A DNA stretch of 64,000 nucleotides, from contig NC_067208.1 in assembly GCF_026262505.1 (NCBI RefSeq), positions 18,981,962 to 19,045,961 of the forward strand, written 5' to 3'. Shown piece by piece: positions 20,945 through 29,152 of this stretch. Each line of letters begins with the position of its first letter. Positions within the stretch are counted from its first letter, which is position 1. A program made the translations under genes and the position numbers. A model generated the notes under the pieces. The model saw only the letters and a list, made by a program, of their open reading frames with translations. It searched no databases and was not told the origin of the DNA. The stretch is from Trichomonas vaginalis G3 (lineage: Eukaryota > Parabasalia > Trichomonadida > Trichomonadidae).

Positions 20945-22408
20945 ATGTCGAAAGATATTGCTTCCATAAGAGAAATACAACACAACCGACAACTCATTTT
21001 GCAAGCTCTAAATAAGAACACAACAAACTTTTCAAACTATTCTAAGATATCTGAGTCATTGAAAGAAGGAAACTTAAAACTGACGATAAACCCAATGACA
21101 GATGAGTTTCTGTTTCAAGACAGTAAGAACCATACTGTCTGTGTAAATCCAACAAAAGGAACTTTAAACGAGAAGCCTATAAAAGAACTTCTTTTGAAAG
21201 CAGATGTTGACAACAAAGCTGACAAAGAGTATGTCATTGAAAAAGTTCAAGAAGAACATGACAGAGCAGATGCAACATATGCAACGAAAGAACATACTCA
21301 TCCTGAACTAGCGGACAAAACATATGTTGACAATAAAATGTCAAGTGAAGTGACAAGAGCTGACAAAGAATATTCTAAAAAGACTCATACACATACCATT
21401 GCAAATATTACAAACTTACAAGAAACCTTAAACAGGAAAAGTGACGTTGGACATACACATACCATTGCAAATATTACAAACTTACAAGAAACCTTAAACA
21501 GGAAAAGTGACGTTGGACATACACATACCATTGCAAATATTACAAACTTACAAGAAACCTTAAACAGGAAAAGTGACGTTGGACATACACATACCATTGC
21601 AAATATTACAAACTTACAAGAAACCTTAAACAGGAAAAGTGACGTTGGACATACACATACATCTTCTGAAATAACAGACTTAAACGTTAGCCTTGAAAAG
21701 AAGGCAGATAAGAACCATACACACGATTTCTTCGCAACTGTTGGTATAGAAAATATTGAAGGAACGGTTGAAGAAACTGGTGGGGATGTATTAAATTGGA
21801 AACCTCCTAACTTTCCACAAGGTTTAACATCGGAGGATGACATAACAACGATGAAATACACTAGATGTAGAAATGTCTATGTCATGGAGGATGAAAACAA
21901 TGTTAAATTCACTGCTCAAGATTTATATGATAAAAAAGCTGACAAAACAGAGCTTCAAACGTTAAAGACAGAAATACTTCAAACAGTATATCCTATAGGT
22001 TCTATTTACACGTCAATGAACTCTACCAAACCAGAAGTAGTACTTGGTTTTGGAACTTGGACTCAAATAGTCGACAGGTTTTTGTATTGTGCAAACTCTT
22101 CAAAGGAAACAGGTGGAAGTAAAACGATTTCAGGTGAAAACTTACCTGCGCACAGTCACTACGTAGATTTAAGTACATCTCAAGCAGGTTGGCATAAGCA
22201 TAGATTTTGGGATTGGTCAGCAATGAAAAAAGGTAAAGGATATGATGTTAAAGACGACGTTCAGTTTGCTATAAATTGTTTCTGGGGTAGCACACAGGGA
22301 GAAGGAAACCATACACATCGCGTTTCAGGATATACGCAAACAACGGGACAAAGTAAAGACTACATGCCACCTTACATGACAGTTTACGCATGGTATAGAA
22401 TTGCTTAG
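20945..22408 (+). CDS. Phage-like trimeric fibre protein with HxH repeats (intact)
   Basis: 487 residues. N-terminus about 1-85 is a likely anchor. Next come KADKEYV spacers, then four nearly perfect 22-residue repeats HTHTIANITNLQETLNRKSD at about 147-235 (66-bp DNA repeats, 21383-21660), then NHTHDFF and a linker. The C-terminal domain from about 345 (YPIGSIYTSMNS...FGTWTQI...NLPAHSH...NHTHRVSG...MPPYMTVYAWYR) resembles receptor-binding collar domains of phage short tail fibres. HxH motifs coordinate metal inside trimeric phage fibres. It is probably a virion surface fibre. The last 4 bases overlap the convergent integrase gene. The copies in A and C are broken. Confidence 0.88.
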   Translation: MSKDIASIREIQHNRQLILQALNKNTTNFSNYSKISESLKEGNLKLTINPMTDEFLFQDSKNHTVCVNPTKGTLNEKPIKELLLKADVDNKADKEYVIEKVQEEHDRADATYATKEHTHPELADKTYVDNKMSSEVTRADKEYSKKTHTHTIANITNLQETLNRKSDVGHTHTIANITNLQETLNRKSDVGHTHTIANITNLQETLNRKSDVGHTHTIANITNLQETLNRKSDVGHTHTSSEITDLNVSLEKKADKNHTHDFFATVGIENIEGTVEETGGDVLNWKPPNFPQGLTSEDDITTMKYTRCRNVYVMEDENNVKFTAQDLYDKKADKTELQTLKTEILQTVYPIGSIYTSMNSTKPEVVLGFGTWTQIVDRFLYCANSSKETGGSKTISGENLPAHSHYVDLSTSQAGWHKHRFWDWSAMKKGKGYDVKDDVQFAINCFWGSTQGEGNHTHRVSGYTQTTGQSKDYMPPYMTVYAWYRIA

Positions 22409-23364
22409 TCGTCATTTTCAACTTCTTTAGCATATTCGTCAGGAGTTGTCTTATATTTGTTAGGAACTGTCTTTGAAAGTATACCACCTTGAACCTTAAC
22501 AAGTTTGAAACGAGGTCTGACAATAGTAGTTTTATCTTCTGCTTGCAGTCTGTACATTTTGCCATGTTTGCCTAAAACTTCATAATATTCTCTTGTATAC
22601 TTTCTTCTATTTTTACGAACACGAATGCGAGTACCTGTCGAGTTCCCATTGTTGTCATAGTCAATAGTATTTTCATATGGGTCGCGTTTAGGTATTTCTA
22701 TTTTTACTTTGTCACCTTTCTTAAGTTTGAAGCCTGGCATTCTTTCTTGTTTGTCTCTTTTGACTAAACTATTAAATATATAGTCTTTCTCTAAGTCGGG
22801 GTTGTTTTTCATTTCTTCGGGGGAATGGTTTCCCAAACCTTTTTGTTTACGGCTATTGTAAATATTTAAAACTTGTCTCATCTTTGCCATGGAGAAGTGT
22901 CTATATTTGTCGTCATATGACATTTCATTTGCTTCACCACCTTGTGGTTGGTTTAAGTCTCTTAAGATTTTTATACAACTGTCAATGACACCAAGAGCAG
23001 AATGGTTTTGGTCGACAATGAAATATTGGTTTACATTTTTTGAACGCAGATAGTTTTTAATATCGTCTGATTTGAAAGAACTTTCACAGTCAGATGTCAG
23101 TTTTGTTGGATGGTATTTGTCAACGAATATTGTCAAAGCAGTTTTCACATCTAAAATATTTTTGGACCATAATGGTATGGCTTCACAGTATCTTGTGTTT
23201 TGACCGACAAATATTAGCCAGTATGGTGGTCCATCTTCTCTATACCTCGGAATGTTTTCCAAGATATCCATAAACCAAGCATTTGGTGTTGAACTAAAGA
23301 TTTTTACCATGAGTGCTTTCTTTGTCGCTTTAGAAACATACGGGTCCTTGTTTGAATTCGTCAT
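22405..23364 (-). CDS. DDE integrase (rve type), intact
   Basis: 319 residues, full length for the element. First catalytic Asp near 33 (WFMDILEN), second near 92 (TSDCES). Exactly 35 residues further, GVIDSC, the residue is Asp (about 128) instead of the usual Glu, giving a D-D35-D pattern. The C-terminal part (about 220-300) is basic and beta-rich, as in DNA-binding integrase tails (LKKGDKVKIEIPKRD..., RVRKNRRKYTREYYEV). It would insert the linear element and make the 6-bp duplication. It is divergent from the amphipathic protein gene with an 16-bp gap. Confidence 0.93.
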   Translation of the reverse strand: MTNSNKDPYVSKATKKALMVKIFSSTPNAWFMDILENIPRYREDGPPYWLIFVGQNTRYCEAIPLWSKNILDVKTALTIFVDKYHPTKLTSDCESSFKSDDIKNYLRSKNVNQYFIVDQNHSALGVIDSCIKILRDLNQPQGGEANEMSYDDKYRHFSMAKMRQVLNIYNSRKQKGLGNHSPEEMKNNPDLEKDYIFNSLVKRDKQERMPGFKLKKGDKVKIEIPKRDPYENTIDYDNNGNSTGTRIRVRKNRRKYTREYYEVLGKHGKMYRLQAEDKTTIVRPRFKLVKVQGGILSKTVPNKYKTTPDEYAKEVENDD

Positions 23365-23380
23365 TTTTAACCCATAAGAA

Positions 23381-23782
23381 ATGGGTTTATTTGGCGCATT
23401 AGCAGGAGTCGCATCTAGATTTTTACCCGCAGTGGGAACACTAGCCAGAGGTGCATTTGGAATTGGAAGGAAGATTTTGAGTACATTAGGTATACTGAAA
23501 GAGAAAGCACAACCTATTATACAAACTGTACAGAAAGGTTGGGAGGTAGCACGAGATGCAGCAAATCTTATTCCAAATCCTGAAACAAGAGGAAAAGTTC
23601 AAGGATGGATGGACAATGTAGGAAGACAAGCAGGAAACTACTATAACAAAGCAAATGACTACTATAACCAAGCAGGGCACTATATGGACCAAGGTGAAAG
23701 ATTCTTTAACAGAGGATATAACCATGCACAACAGTGGGTAAACAACAACCAACCTCAACCACCTCAAACTTGGGGAATGTAA
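23381..23782 (+). CDS. Amphipathic glycine/alanine-rich minor virion-type protein
   Basis: 133 residues. Residues 1-40 (MGLFGALAGVASRFLPAVGT...) are hydrophobic with small residues, resembling a membrane-active or capsid-embedded helix. The middle is helical (KAQPIIQTVQKGWEVARDAANL). The C-terminus has repeats of Y-N-x-A/G (NYYNKANDYYNQAGHYM) and ends PQPPQTWGM. C has a protein of similar style at 60533-61059. A minor capsid or membrane-disrupting protein is the best guess; no homologue is firmly recognised. The A copy is broken. Confidence 0.75.
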   Translation: MGLFGALAGVASRFLPAVGTLARGAFGIGRKILSTLGILKEKAQPIIQTVQKGWEVARDAANLIPNPETRGKVQGWMDNVGRQAGNYYNKANDYYNQAGHYMDQGERFFNRGYNHAQQWVNNNQPQPPQTWGM

Positions 23783-23801
23783 AATTTTTTACTGAGATGA
23801 A

Positions 23802-23957
23802 ATGAACAATACAGCATTGAGACAAATGGGTTCAAGATGGATTTGTCGGCTTCCAGCAGTTACACCACCACGTGTTTGTCAAGTTTTTCCTATACCTCAG
23901 GAAGTTTTAGACCGACTTAAAAAACAACAACAACCAGTTGAAAACAAACCAAACTAA
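23802..23957 (+). CDS. Conserved 51-residue Maverick protein
   Basis: Same small protein as 3214-3366 (MNNTALRQMGSRWICRLPAV), with a small internal difference (TPPRVC against TQRVC) but an open frame in both, which supports real coding. The leader TTTTTTACTGAGATGAAATG is identical to that of the next gene, so the pair probably share expression. Basic, no membrane segment, function unknown. Confidence 0.7.
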   Translation: MNNTALRQMGSRWICRLPAVTPPRVCQVFPIPQEVLDRLKKQQQPVENKPN

Positions 23958-23976
23958 AATTTTTTACTGAGATGAA

Positions 23977-24561
23977 ATGACCGAAGAAGTTGAAACGGTA
24001 GATTTGACACCACAAACAAAAAGTTCAGAACCATTGTCAAAACCTGTCAAAGAACTTACAGATGAAGAGAAAAATTCAATAATAGAAAGTGCCAGGTCTG
24101 GAAATACAAACCCTAACTATAAAGTCACTTTTCATAAAAATGGAACGGCAAGTATCTCAAAAAAGAAACAGACTCTCACAAATAAAATATTGAAGTCTGA
24201 AGGAGCTTTCGAGACAACAGATGGAAAAGTTTACTTCACTGACCAACAGTTCATTATAGAACATCTCATTGACTTAGAGTCAAAATATTCTAAACTTTAC
24301 AACAAACACAAAAAGTTGAAAGGAAAACAGAAACAAATGGCATATGACATTTATGAAGATGTTAACGACACAACCATACCAGCAAGTGAGGTAAAGTCAA
24401 ATGAACCGAAAAGTGACGAAAAACCAATAGAAGAAGGGAAGCCAAAAACTGAAGATAAACCAAAACCAAAGTTTAGTCTGGAGACTAAACCAAGCCAACC
24501 TTCATTAGCTGGTATGGGTTGGCGTCAAAGACTTATGGCAGCAGGTGGTTATGTAAAGTAA
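23977..24561 (+). CDS. Charged Maverick protein ending GWRQRLMAAGGYVK
   Basis: 194 residues, intact. N-terminus acidic (MTEEVETVDL...). Residues about 45-70 (YKVTFHKNGTASISKKK) look like a beta hairpin, followed by a helical region with a lysine-rich patch (NKHKKLKGKQKQ). The segment 128-175 is acidic/proline-rich and disordered (EPKSDEKPIEEGKPKTED). The C-terminal 20 residues are conserved in A. It lies directly before PolB, 29 bp away. Protein-primed polymerases need a terminal protein, and this could be a candidate from position and charge, but no motif shows it. Confidence 0.65.
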   Translation: MTEEVETVDLTPQTKSSEPLSKPVKELTDEEKNSIIESARSGNTNPNYKVTFHKNGTASISKKKQTLTNKILKSEGAFETTDGKVYFTDQQFIIEHLIDLESKYSKLYNKHKKLKGKQKQMAYDIYEDVNDTTIPASEVKSNEPKSDEKPIEEGKPKTEDKPKPKFSLETKPSQPSLAGMGWRQRLMAAGGYVK

Positions 24562-24590
24562 AGAAAAAACATTTTTTTATTTTTATAAAA

Positions 24591-26744
24591 ATGCCCCCAT
24601 ATAGAATGGATAGAAAGTCTGCTAAAATAAAAGCAGAGTTAGAAAGATATGGTTGGAGAGTTTCAAAGAATTTTAAATATAGGAAGGGAAGACCCATAAA
24701 AGTCTATGACAAATTGTCTGGTCTTCGCTATGAAATGGACTTGGAAACAGCACGCGCAAATTATCCAAACAGACTAGAGAGGTTAGAAGAAGAACGTCTT
24801 ATGGACATGCCTTTCGATGTTAGTGAGCCTCAAGTTAAAGGACACGACGGCTTTGCCAGATTCTACTGGAAACATGACGAACAATTGTATCCTTTGAGAA
24901 GGAAAAAAGGGAAGGGTGAAGACGCACATGCTCCCATGGAAAGAACAAGATATGCATATGAAAAGTATCGTGAAGTTAGAAGTAAAATTGCTTCTGGTCG
25001 AACCTTTACAGTAAACTTTGACGAAGGAAAGAACAAAGAAGGCTTCATGGGTGTACTTGCTGCCATACAAGACGGAAATAAGAAAGGATACAATCTCAGA
25101 CTAACCGTAACAGATTTAGATGGTCATATTTACTATGCACATGGCAATGTCACAACAGCCGCACAACTTCTTGACGCTTTCAAGACTACAAAGAGAGAAC
25201 AAATGTTTGACTCCGACTCAGATATTTTGAATGCGATTGAAGGAATTGCAAGCGTGAAGTTCGAATGGTACCAACCCAACCCTCAAGCAGTCAGACAACA
25301 TGCTGGTTATTTCCCGTTCAGAAATAAATCTGACATTAACCTGACAAGGTATGGAATTTATAATACAATTGAAACAATTGTCAATGAACCTTGTATTCTT
25401 ACATGTCTCAGGAACTCTGGTCTTGTTACAGATGAGAAGATGAAGTATCTTGAGTCATGTGTGAAGACAAGGTACATTCTCAGAAGTCAATTGACAAAGA
25501 TTGCACCGTTGGCAAATGTGAATATCCGAGTCAACATTCCGACTGAGAAAGGTTCTTCACATGACGACTATGTTATTGACTTCAAATTGCCATGGTTGAA
25601 GATTGTACTTGTCCACAACCACTTCATGTTGAACGAAAGTCTTACAAACCCATTGTTCGGAAAAGGTAAGTGCAACATTGTCAGAGCTGTTAACATTCTT
25701 TTCGAGAAAGGCTTGTTGGAACCAATTCCAGATGACAAGCTGACAGAAACTTTTGTACCAAAAGACGAAACAAACTTTTCATTGTTGGTAAGACCAAAAG
25801 TTGTTCCGGACAAAGTTATAGCACAAAAGAAGTACACAGCTCCAAAAGGAGTTGGATTGTTCGGATACCAACCTGAACCAGAAGAACTTCCAATGAGGTT
25901 GCAAGAACTTCAAGATGCTATAAACAAACTTCCATTGAGAAATCCAATCGACGTCAAATTGTATTGGAGAGCATCTGAGTTAGGTCAGAAGGTTTTATAT
26001 GAAACAGGTTGCTTCGACGATGTTTATGAGATAACAGGAGAAGTTTCTCAGAAGATAAGAGACTCGCTTGAATTTCCACGAACTGGGCCGATTGGTTGCG
26101 ACAAGTTCGACTCATATGAAAAAATATACTATGTCGACCTTAACGCTGCGTACATGAGGTTCGTCCAATATATCCCGACTGGAATTCCAAACGAAAATGG
26201 CGAGTTCCCGGGAAGGAACTATACAGTTGGAAAAGTCATACAACAACTCTATGATATTAGGAAAGCTTCAAACCCCAAACTTGCAATGACAATCAAATTG
26301 CTTATGAATTCGACATGGGGATATTCCATTAAGAAACCTCAAAAGATGAAGAGTAAACACTATGAGAAGGTCGACAACTTTGTTGAAAGGTTCTCCCCTT
26401 TTGTTTTGAAATACGAGTTCACCGAAGGTCAATGTGGCTTAGTAACCACAGTAAAACCTATTGTCGAACATTGGTCTTATCCTCAGTTCGCAAAGGCAGT
26501 CCTTGACAACTACAACAAATTCTTCTCAGAGGTTAAATCCAAAGTGAAGGTATACTATGAGAACATTGACGCACTCATGACGAACGAAGAAGGCTATAAC
26601 AAACTCATTGAAATGGGTTTAGTCGGTGAAAAGATGGGCTGTTTTAAGCTAGACAAGGTATTTTCCGAAGTTCATGTAATATCGAAAAGGAAGTACTGGG
26701 GTGTTAAAGAAGATGGTGAAATAGTTAAACATTGCATGAAATAA
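24591..26744 (+). CDS. Family B DNA polymerase, 717 residues (B)
   Basis: The start at 24591 (MPPYRMDRKS) matches A and follows a TTTTTATTTTTATAAAA box; the in-frame upstream ATG at 24519 lies inside the previous gene. Motif A is at about 515 (YYVDLNAAYMRFV, with I-P-x-G following). Motif B is at about 565-580 (KLAMTIKLLMNSTWGYSIKKP, the Kx3NSxYG type). Motif C is at about 655-662 as YYENIDALM, where the first Asp of the usual YxDTDS is Asn. No 3'-5' exonuclease DxE motif was found between the N-terminal region and motif A, and the protein is shorter than the PolB remnant in C. It should replicate the element; activity of the variant motif C is uncertain. Confidence 0.88.
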   Translation: MPPYRMDRKSAKIKAELERYGWRVSKNFKYRKGRPIKVYDKLSGLRYEMDLETARANYPNRLERLEEERLMDMPFDVSEPQVKGHDGFARFYWKHDEQLYPLRRKKGKGEDAHAPMERTRYAYEKYREVRSKIASGRTFTVNFDEGKNKEGFMGVLAAIQDGNKKGYNLRLTVTDLDGHIYYAHGNVTTAAQLLDAFKTTKREQMFDSDSDILNAIEGIASVKFEWYQPNPQAVRQHAGYFPFRNKSDINLTRYGIYNTIETIVNEPCILTCLRNSGLVTDEKMKYLESCVKTRYILRSQLTKIAPLANVNIRVNIPTEKGSSHDDYVIDFKLPWLKIVLVHNHFMLNESLTNPLFGKGKCNIVRAVNILFEKGLLEPIPDDKLTETFVPKDETNFSLLVRPKVVPDKVIAQKKYTAPKGVGLFGYQPEPEELPMRLQELQDAINKLPLRNPIDVKLYWRASELGQKVLYETGCFDDVYEITGEVSQKIRDSLEFPRTGPIGCDKFDSYEKIYYVDLNAAYMRFVQYIPTGIPNENGEFPGRNYTVGKVIQQLYDIRKASNPKLAMTIKLLMNSTWGYSIKKPQKMKSKHYEKVDNFVERFSPFVLKYEFTEGQCGLVTTVKPIVEHWSYPQFAKAVLDNYNKFFSEVKSKVKVYYENIDALMTNEEGYNKLIEMGLVGEKMGCFKLDKVFSEVHVISKRKYWGVKEDGEIVKHCMK

Positions 26745-26800
26745 AACATTGCATACCATTTTAAAACGTTTTTAAAACAGTATATTTTTACATATATAAA

Positions 26801-27661
26801 ATGCTTCAGGTTGAAAAACAAAGAACAAAAGCAGCAGATACAAAACCGTTAGACTATATCTTTACAAACGCTGGTAGGACTATATCAGATGAAGAAATTT
26901 TATCCCGAACTTACAGGTTTGACTATCCAATTCGTTGGCTTCAAAGTCCTTCAGATGCAAAGGCAATAGGATTTAGAAGAGTTTTGTTTTCAAATAGAAC
27001 TAACGCGTTTATGTTCGCAGTATATTTTCATGGGCAGTTTAAAGGTTCTGATGGTCTAATAGAAAAATTTGATGAAATGAAAATCTTTACAATTCGTTCA
27101 GACGAAAGTCTTGAAAAAACTCTAAATGACTTTCAAACTCAAATAAACAAATACTACTGGGAATTTCAAGAAAAATACGACTCTTTACTAAATGGAACAT
27201 ACTATCTGAAACTAGAATATGACAAGATGAACTCCACCGTTTCATTTCAAAAGATTGAAATTAACCCTCCAAGAGATACAGAGTTTTTATATTGGGGAGT
27301 AGACAAACGTTCTTGGGCACAATTTCTTCGGTTACTAAACCAGAACGAACCATTGCCACCAGATGGTCCATTTAAATTTATACTTCCACCAGCAGATTTG
27401 ACAGTTTATAGAAACGTGTTTGACCCTCAAAATGTCATGTGTCATGCAAGTTTCAGTTCAAGCAACAACAGTTTTCTGTGTATCGGTAAGGACTTTTATG
27501 ACTTTGCTTCTAAATTCTACGAACCACCTAGTAACAGTTTCTCTGACTTTCAAGTCTGGTTCACAACAAACGGTGTGCAGCATATTATACCACTGTACTA
27601 TGACTTTTATCTCGAATTGTCTTTCATATACAACTACGGAAAAGTGCTGAAAAAGTATTGA
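26801..27661 (+). CDS. Paralogue of the conserved 282-residue Maverick protein (286 residues)
   Basis: Intact. Aligns with 6060-6908 and 20079-20926 throughout: TKPLDYIFTNAG, YRFDYPIRWL, KAIGFRRV, YDKMNSTVSFQ, NSFLCIGKDFYD, FQVWFTTNG and YLELSFIYNYG. So B has two divergent members, one in the PolB operon direction and one next to the fibre. Beta-rich, no membrane segment. Role unknown; two copies might form hetero-oligomers in a virion, but this is inference. Confidence 0.8.
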   Translation: MLQVEKQRTKAADTKPLDYIFTNAGRTISDEEILSRTYRFDYPIRWLQSPSDAKAIGFRRVLFSNRTNAFMFAVYFHGQFKGSDGLIEKFDEMKIFTIRSDESLEKTLNDFQTQINKYYWEFQEKYDSLLNGTYYLKLEYDKMNSTVSFQKIEINPPRDTEFLYWGVDKRSWAQFLRLLNQNEPLPPDGPFKFILPPADLTVYRNVFDPQNVMCHASFSSSNNSFLCIGKDFYDFASKFYEPPSNSFSDFQVWFTTNGVQHIIPLYYDFYLELSFIYNYGKVLKKY

Positions 27662-27677
27662 AAAATATATTTTAGAT

Positions 27678-27770
27678 CTCACCAGGTCCCTCGGTCCCTC
27701 GGTCCCTCGGTCATTTTAACTTCTCTGAAAAAGTGTGACAACATGACATTTAGACAACAACACAGGAGAT
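27678..27770 (+). repeat. Dispersed box 1, B-type (three 9-nt iterons)
   Basis: ACCA, then GGTCCCTCG three times, then TTTTAACTTCTCTGAAAAA and TGACAACATGACATTTAGAC. Other B copies are at 18303-18380, 28678-28755 and 30229-30319 (reverse). The last three flank the KilA-N genes; 18303 is just inside the left TIR. An AGATCT half-site precedes this copy. Confidence 0.85.
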
Positions 27771-27805
27771 AGATTTCACCCGTTGAATTTTGTATAAAAA
27801 AGCAA

Positions 27806-27823
27806 CCGCCGGAATTCCGGCGG
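27806..27823. repeat. GCCGGAATTCCGGC hairpin, intergenic copy
   Basis: CCGCCGGAATTCCGGCGG, an 18-bp palindrome, inside a stretch whose reverse complement matches the KilA-N coding segment at about 28135-28200. Next to it, 27862-27913, is a 26-bp direct repeat (GCCACAAACGAATGTCCGAC...). Confidence 0.85.
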
Positions 27824-27950
27824 GTGGTATATTCTTCACAAAATGCTTGTTTTGAGGTCGAGCCACAAACGAATGTCCGACGGTTAAGCCACAAACGAAT
27901 GTCCGACGGTTAAGCCAAAAATATTTTTTATTTTTATTGTAAGAACTGAA

Positions 27951-28612
27951 ATGACAGTCGAAGCAAAAACGTTCACGAACAAATCTAATGGCGAAACATT
28001 CACAAAAGGCACTTACAACGGTATTGAAGTCTTACGTAGAGACAAGGATGGTTATATAAATGCAACAAAGATATGTCAGCAGTTTAGGAAAGACTTTAGA
28101 AAGTTGTTGGAAAATAAGTCCTGGGAAGAGTATTTTAAGGCATTTTGTGAAGAATATACCACCCGCCGGAATTCCGGCGGGTGCTTTTTATACAATGTTA
28201 ATGCAGGAATTCCGATGAAATCAAACAGGTTAGAGGAACGTATGTAGACCCAAGACTCGTAAACTATATAGCAATGTGGGCTTCTCCAAAATATTGCATA
28301 GCAGTTGGAAAAATTATGGACTCCATAGACAAGAAAGTTCATGAGAAATTAGATGAAGAAGAACTTGAAGATACAGCAGAGAATGCAAAACCTTTGTTCG
28401 AAGAAGAAGTTAGAAAAATGCATGAAAAACAAATAGAACATGAACATGAGATATGTTCTGGTTATAGAGACTCTCCATACGAACTAAACCAATGGGAACA
28501 AGAAGATTTAAAGAGAGAATTTAGAGAATATGAACTCGCTAAAGTTTCATTAGAAGCTGCAGAAGAGAGGTTAAAAGTTTGGGGTCCTTTTGTACAAAAA
28601 TATTATGAGTAA
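27951..28612 (+). pseudogene. KilA-N domain protein, one frameshift
   Basis: First frame 27951-28247 starts MTVEAKTF and has the KilA-N core GIEVLRRDKDGYINATKICQ. The second part, in another frame, gives RGTYVDPRLVNYIAMWASP, the typical KilA-N C-terminal block, then a long charged helix to 28612. The break is one base near 28205-28215. KilA-N proteins bind DNA in large DNA viruses, phages and their relatives. A 24-bp palindrome lies in the coding sequence at 28160-28183 and encodes RRNSGGC. The promoter is the GTAAGAAC type shared with three other genes here. Confidence 0.88.
28160..28183. repeat. 24-bp perfect palindrome inside the KilA-N gene
   Basis: CACCC, then GCCGGAATTCCGGC, then GGGTG, lying in frame in the KilA-N gene. 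Intergenic relatives at 27806, 28823 and 28905 keep the core but change the outer arms in matched pairs. Confidence 0.9.
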
Positions 28613-28771
28613 ATGAACCATTTTATTTTTATTGAATTCGGCAAAAATATATTTTAGGTTAGATGGTTTTTAGGTGTCACCAGGTCCCTCGGTCCCTCGG
28701 TTAAACGAACTTCTCTGAAAAAGTGTGACAACATGACATTTAGACAACAACACTGGAGATAGATTTCTTCG

Positions 28772-28996
28772 TCAATGTTTTGTCAAGACTTTCATCGTAA
28801 ATGTTTTGTATAAAAAGCAATAGCCGGAATTCCGGCGATTGGTATATTCTTCACGAAATGCTTGTTTTGTTGAGACTTTCATCGTATATGCTTTGTATAA
28901 AAAGCAATAGCCGGAATTCCGGCTATTGGTATATTCTTCACGAAATGCTTGTTTTGAGGTCGAGCCACTTTTGGCTCCACCTGTTTTTTCAACCAA
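28772..28996. repeat. Tandem decayed copies of a KilA-N gene segment with hairpins
   Basis: Two direct repeats of about 80 bp, each with TTTGTATAAAAAGCAATAG, a GCCGGAATTCCGGC palindrome (28823-28836 and 28905-28928) and TATATTCTTCACGAAATGCTTG. The reverse strand reads AFREEYTNSRNSGYCFLYK twice, a relative of the KilA-N segment at 28140-28200. Confidence 0.8.
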
Positions 28997-29035
28997 AACT
29001 CATTTTACTCAGCAAAAATATATTTTAGGTGAAGT

Positions 29036-29049
29036 GGTGAGATCTCACC
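29036..29049. repeat. Box 2 palindrome GGTGAGATCTCACC
   Basis: Perfect 14-bp palindrome next to TATATTTTAGGTGAAGT. Relatives: 30098-30111 (same sequence, inverted context), 43954-43967 (GGTTAGATCTAACC), 61081-61094 (GGTGAGATTTCACC) and 52232-52245 (GGGTATAAATACCC). Confidence 0.85.
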
Positions 29050-29152
29050 TCTTTTTTCACCTGTTTTCTCACCCGTTGAATTTTCATGAATTTTCCCGAA
29101 ATAAAAAAGTTAGTTTTTTAAAAAAAATATTTTTTATTTTTATTGTAAGAAC

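Noticed and set aside
21385-21861. Minus-strand frame of 158 codons across the fibre repeats
   Set aside because: Open only because the 66-bp coding repeat has no stops on that strand.
20945-22408. Prophage or bacterial contamination because of the phage-like fibre
   Set aside because: It lies inside a Maverick with TIRs and target duplication, between eukaryote-type genes, with the same base composition and an A copy next to host genes.
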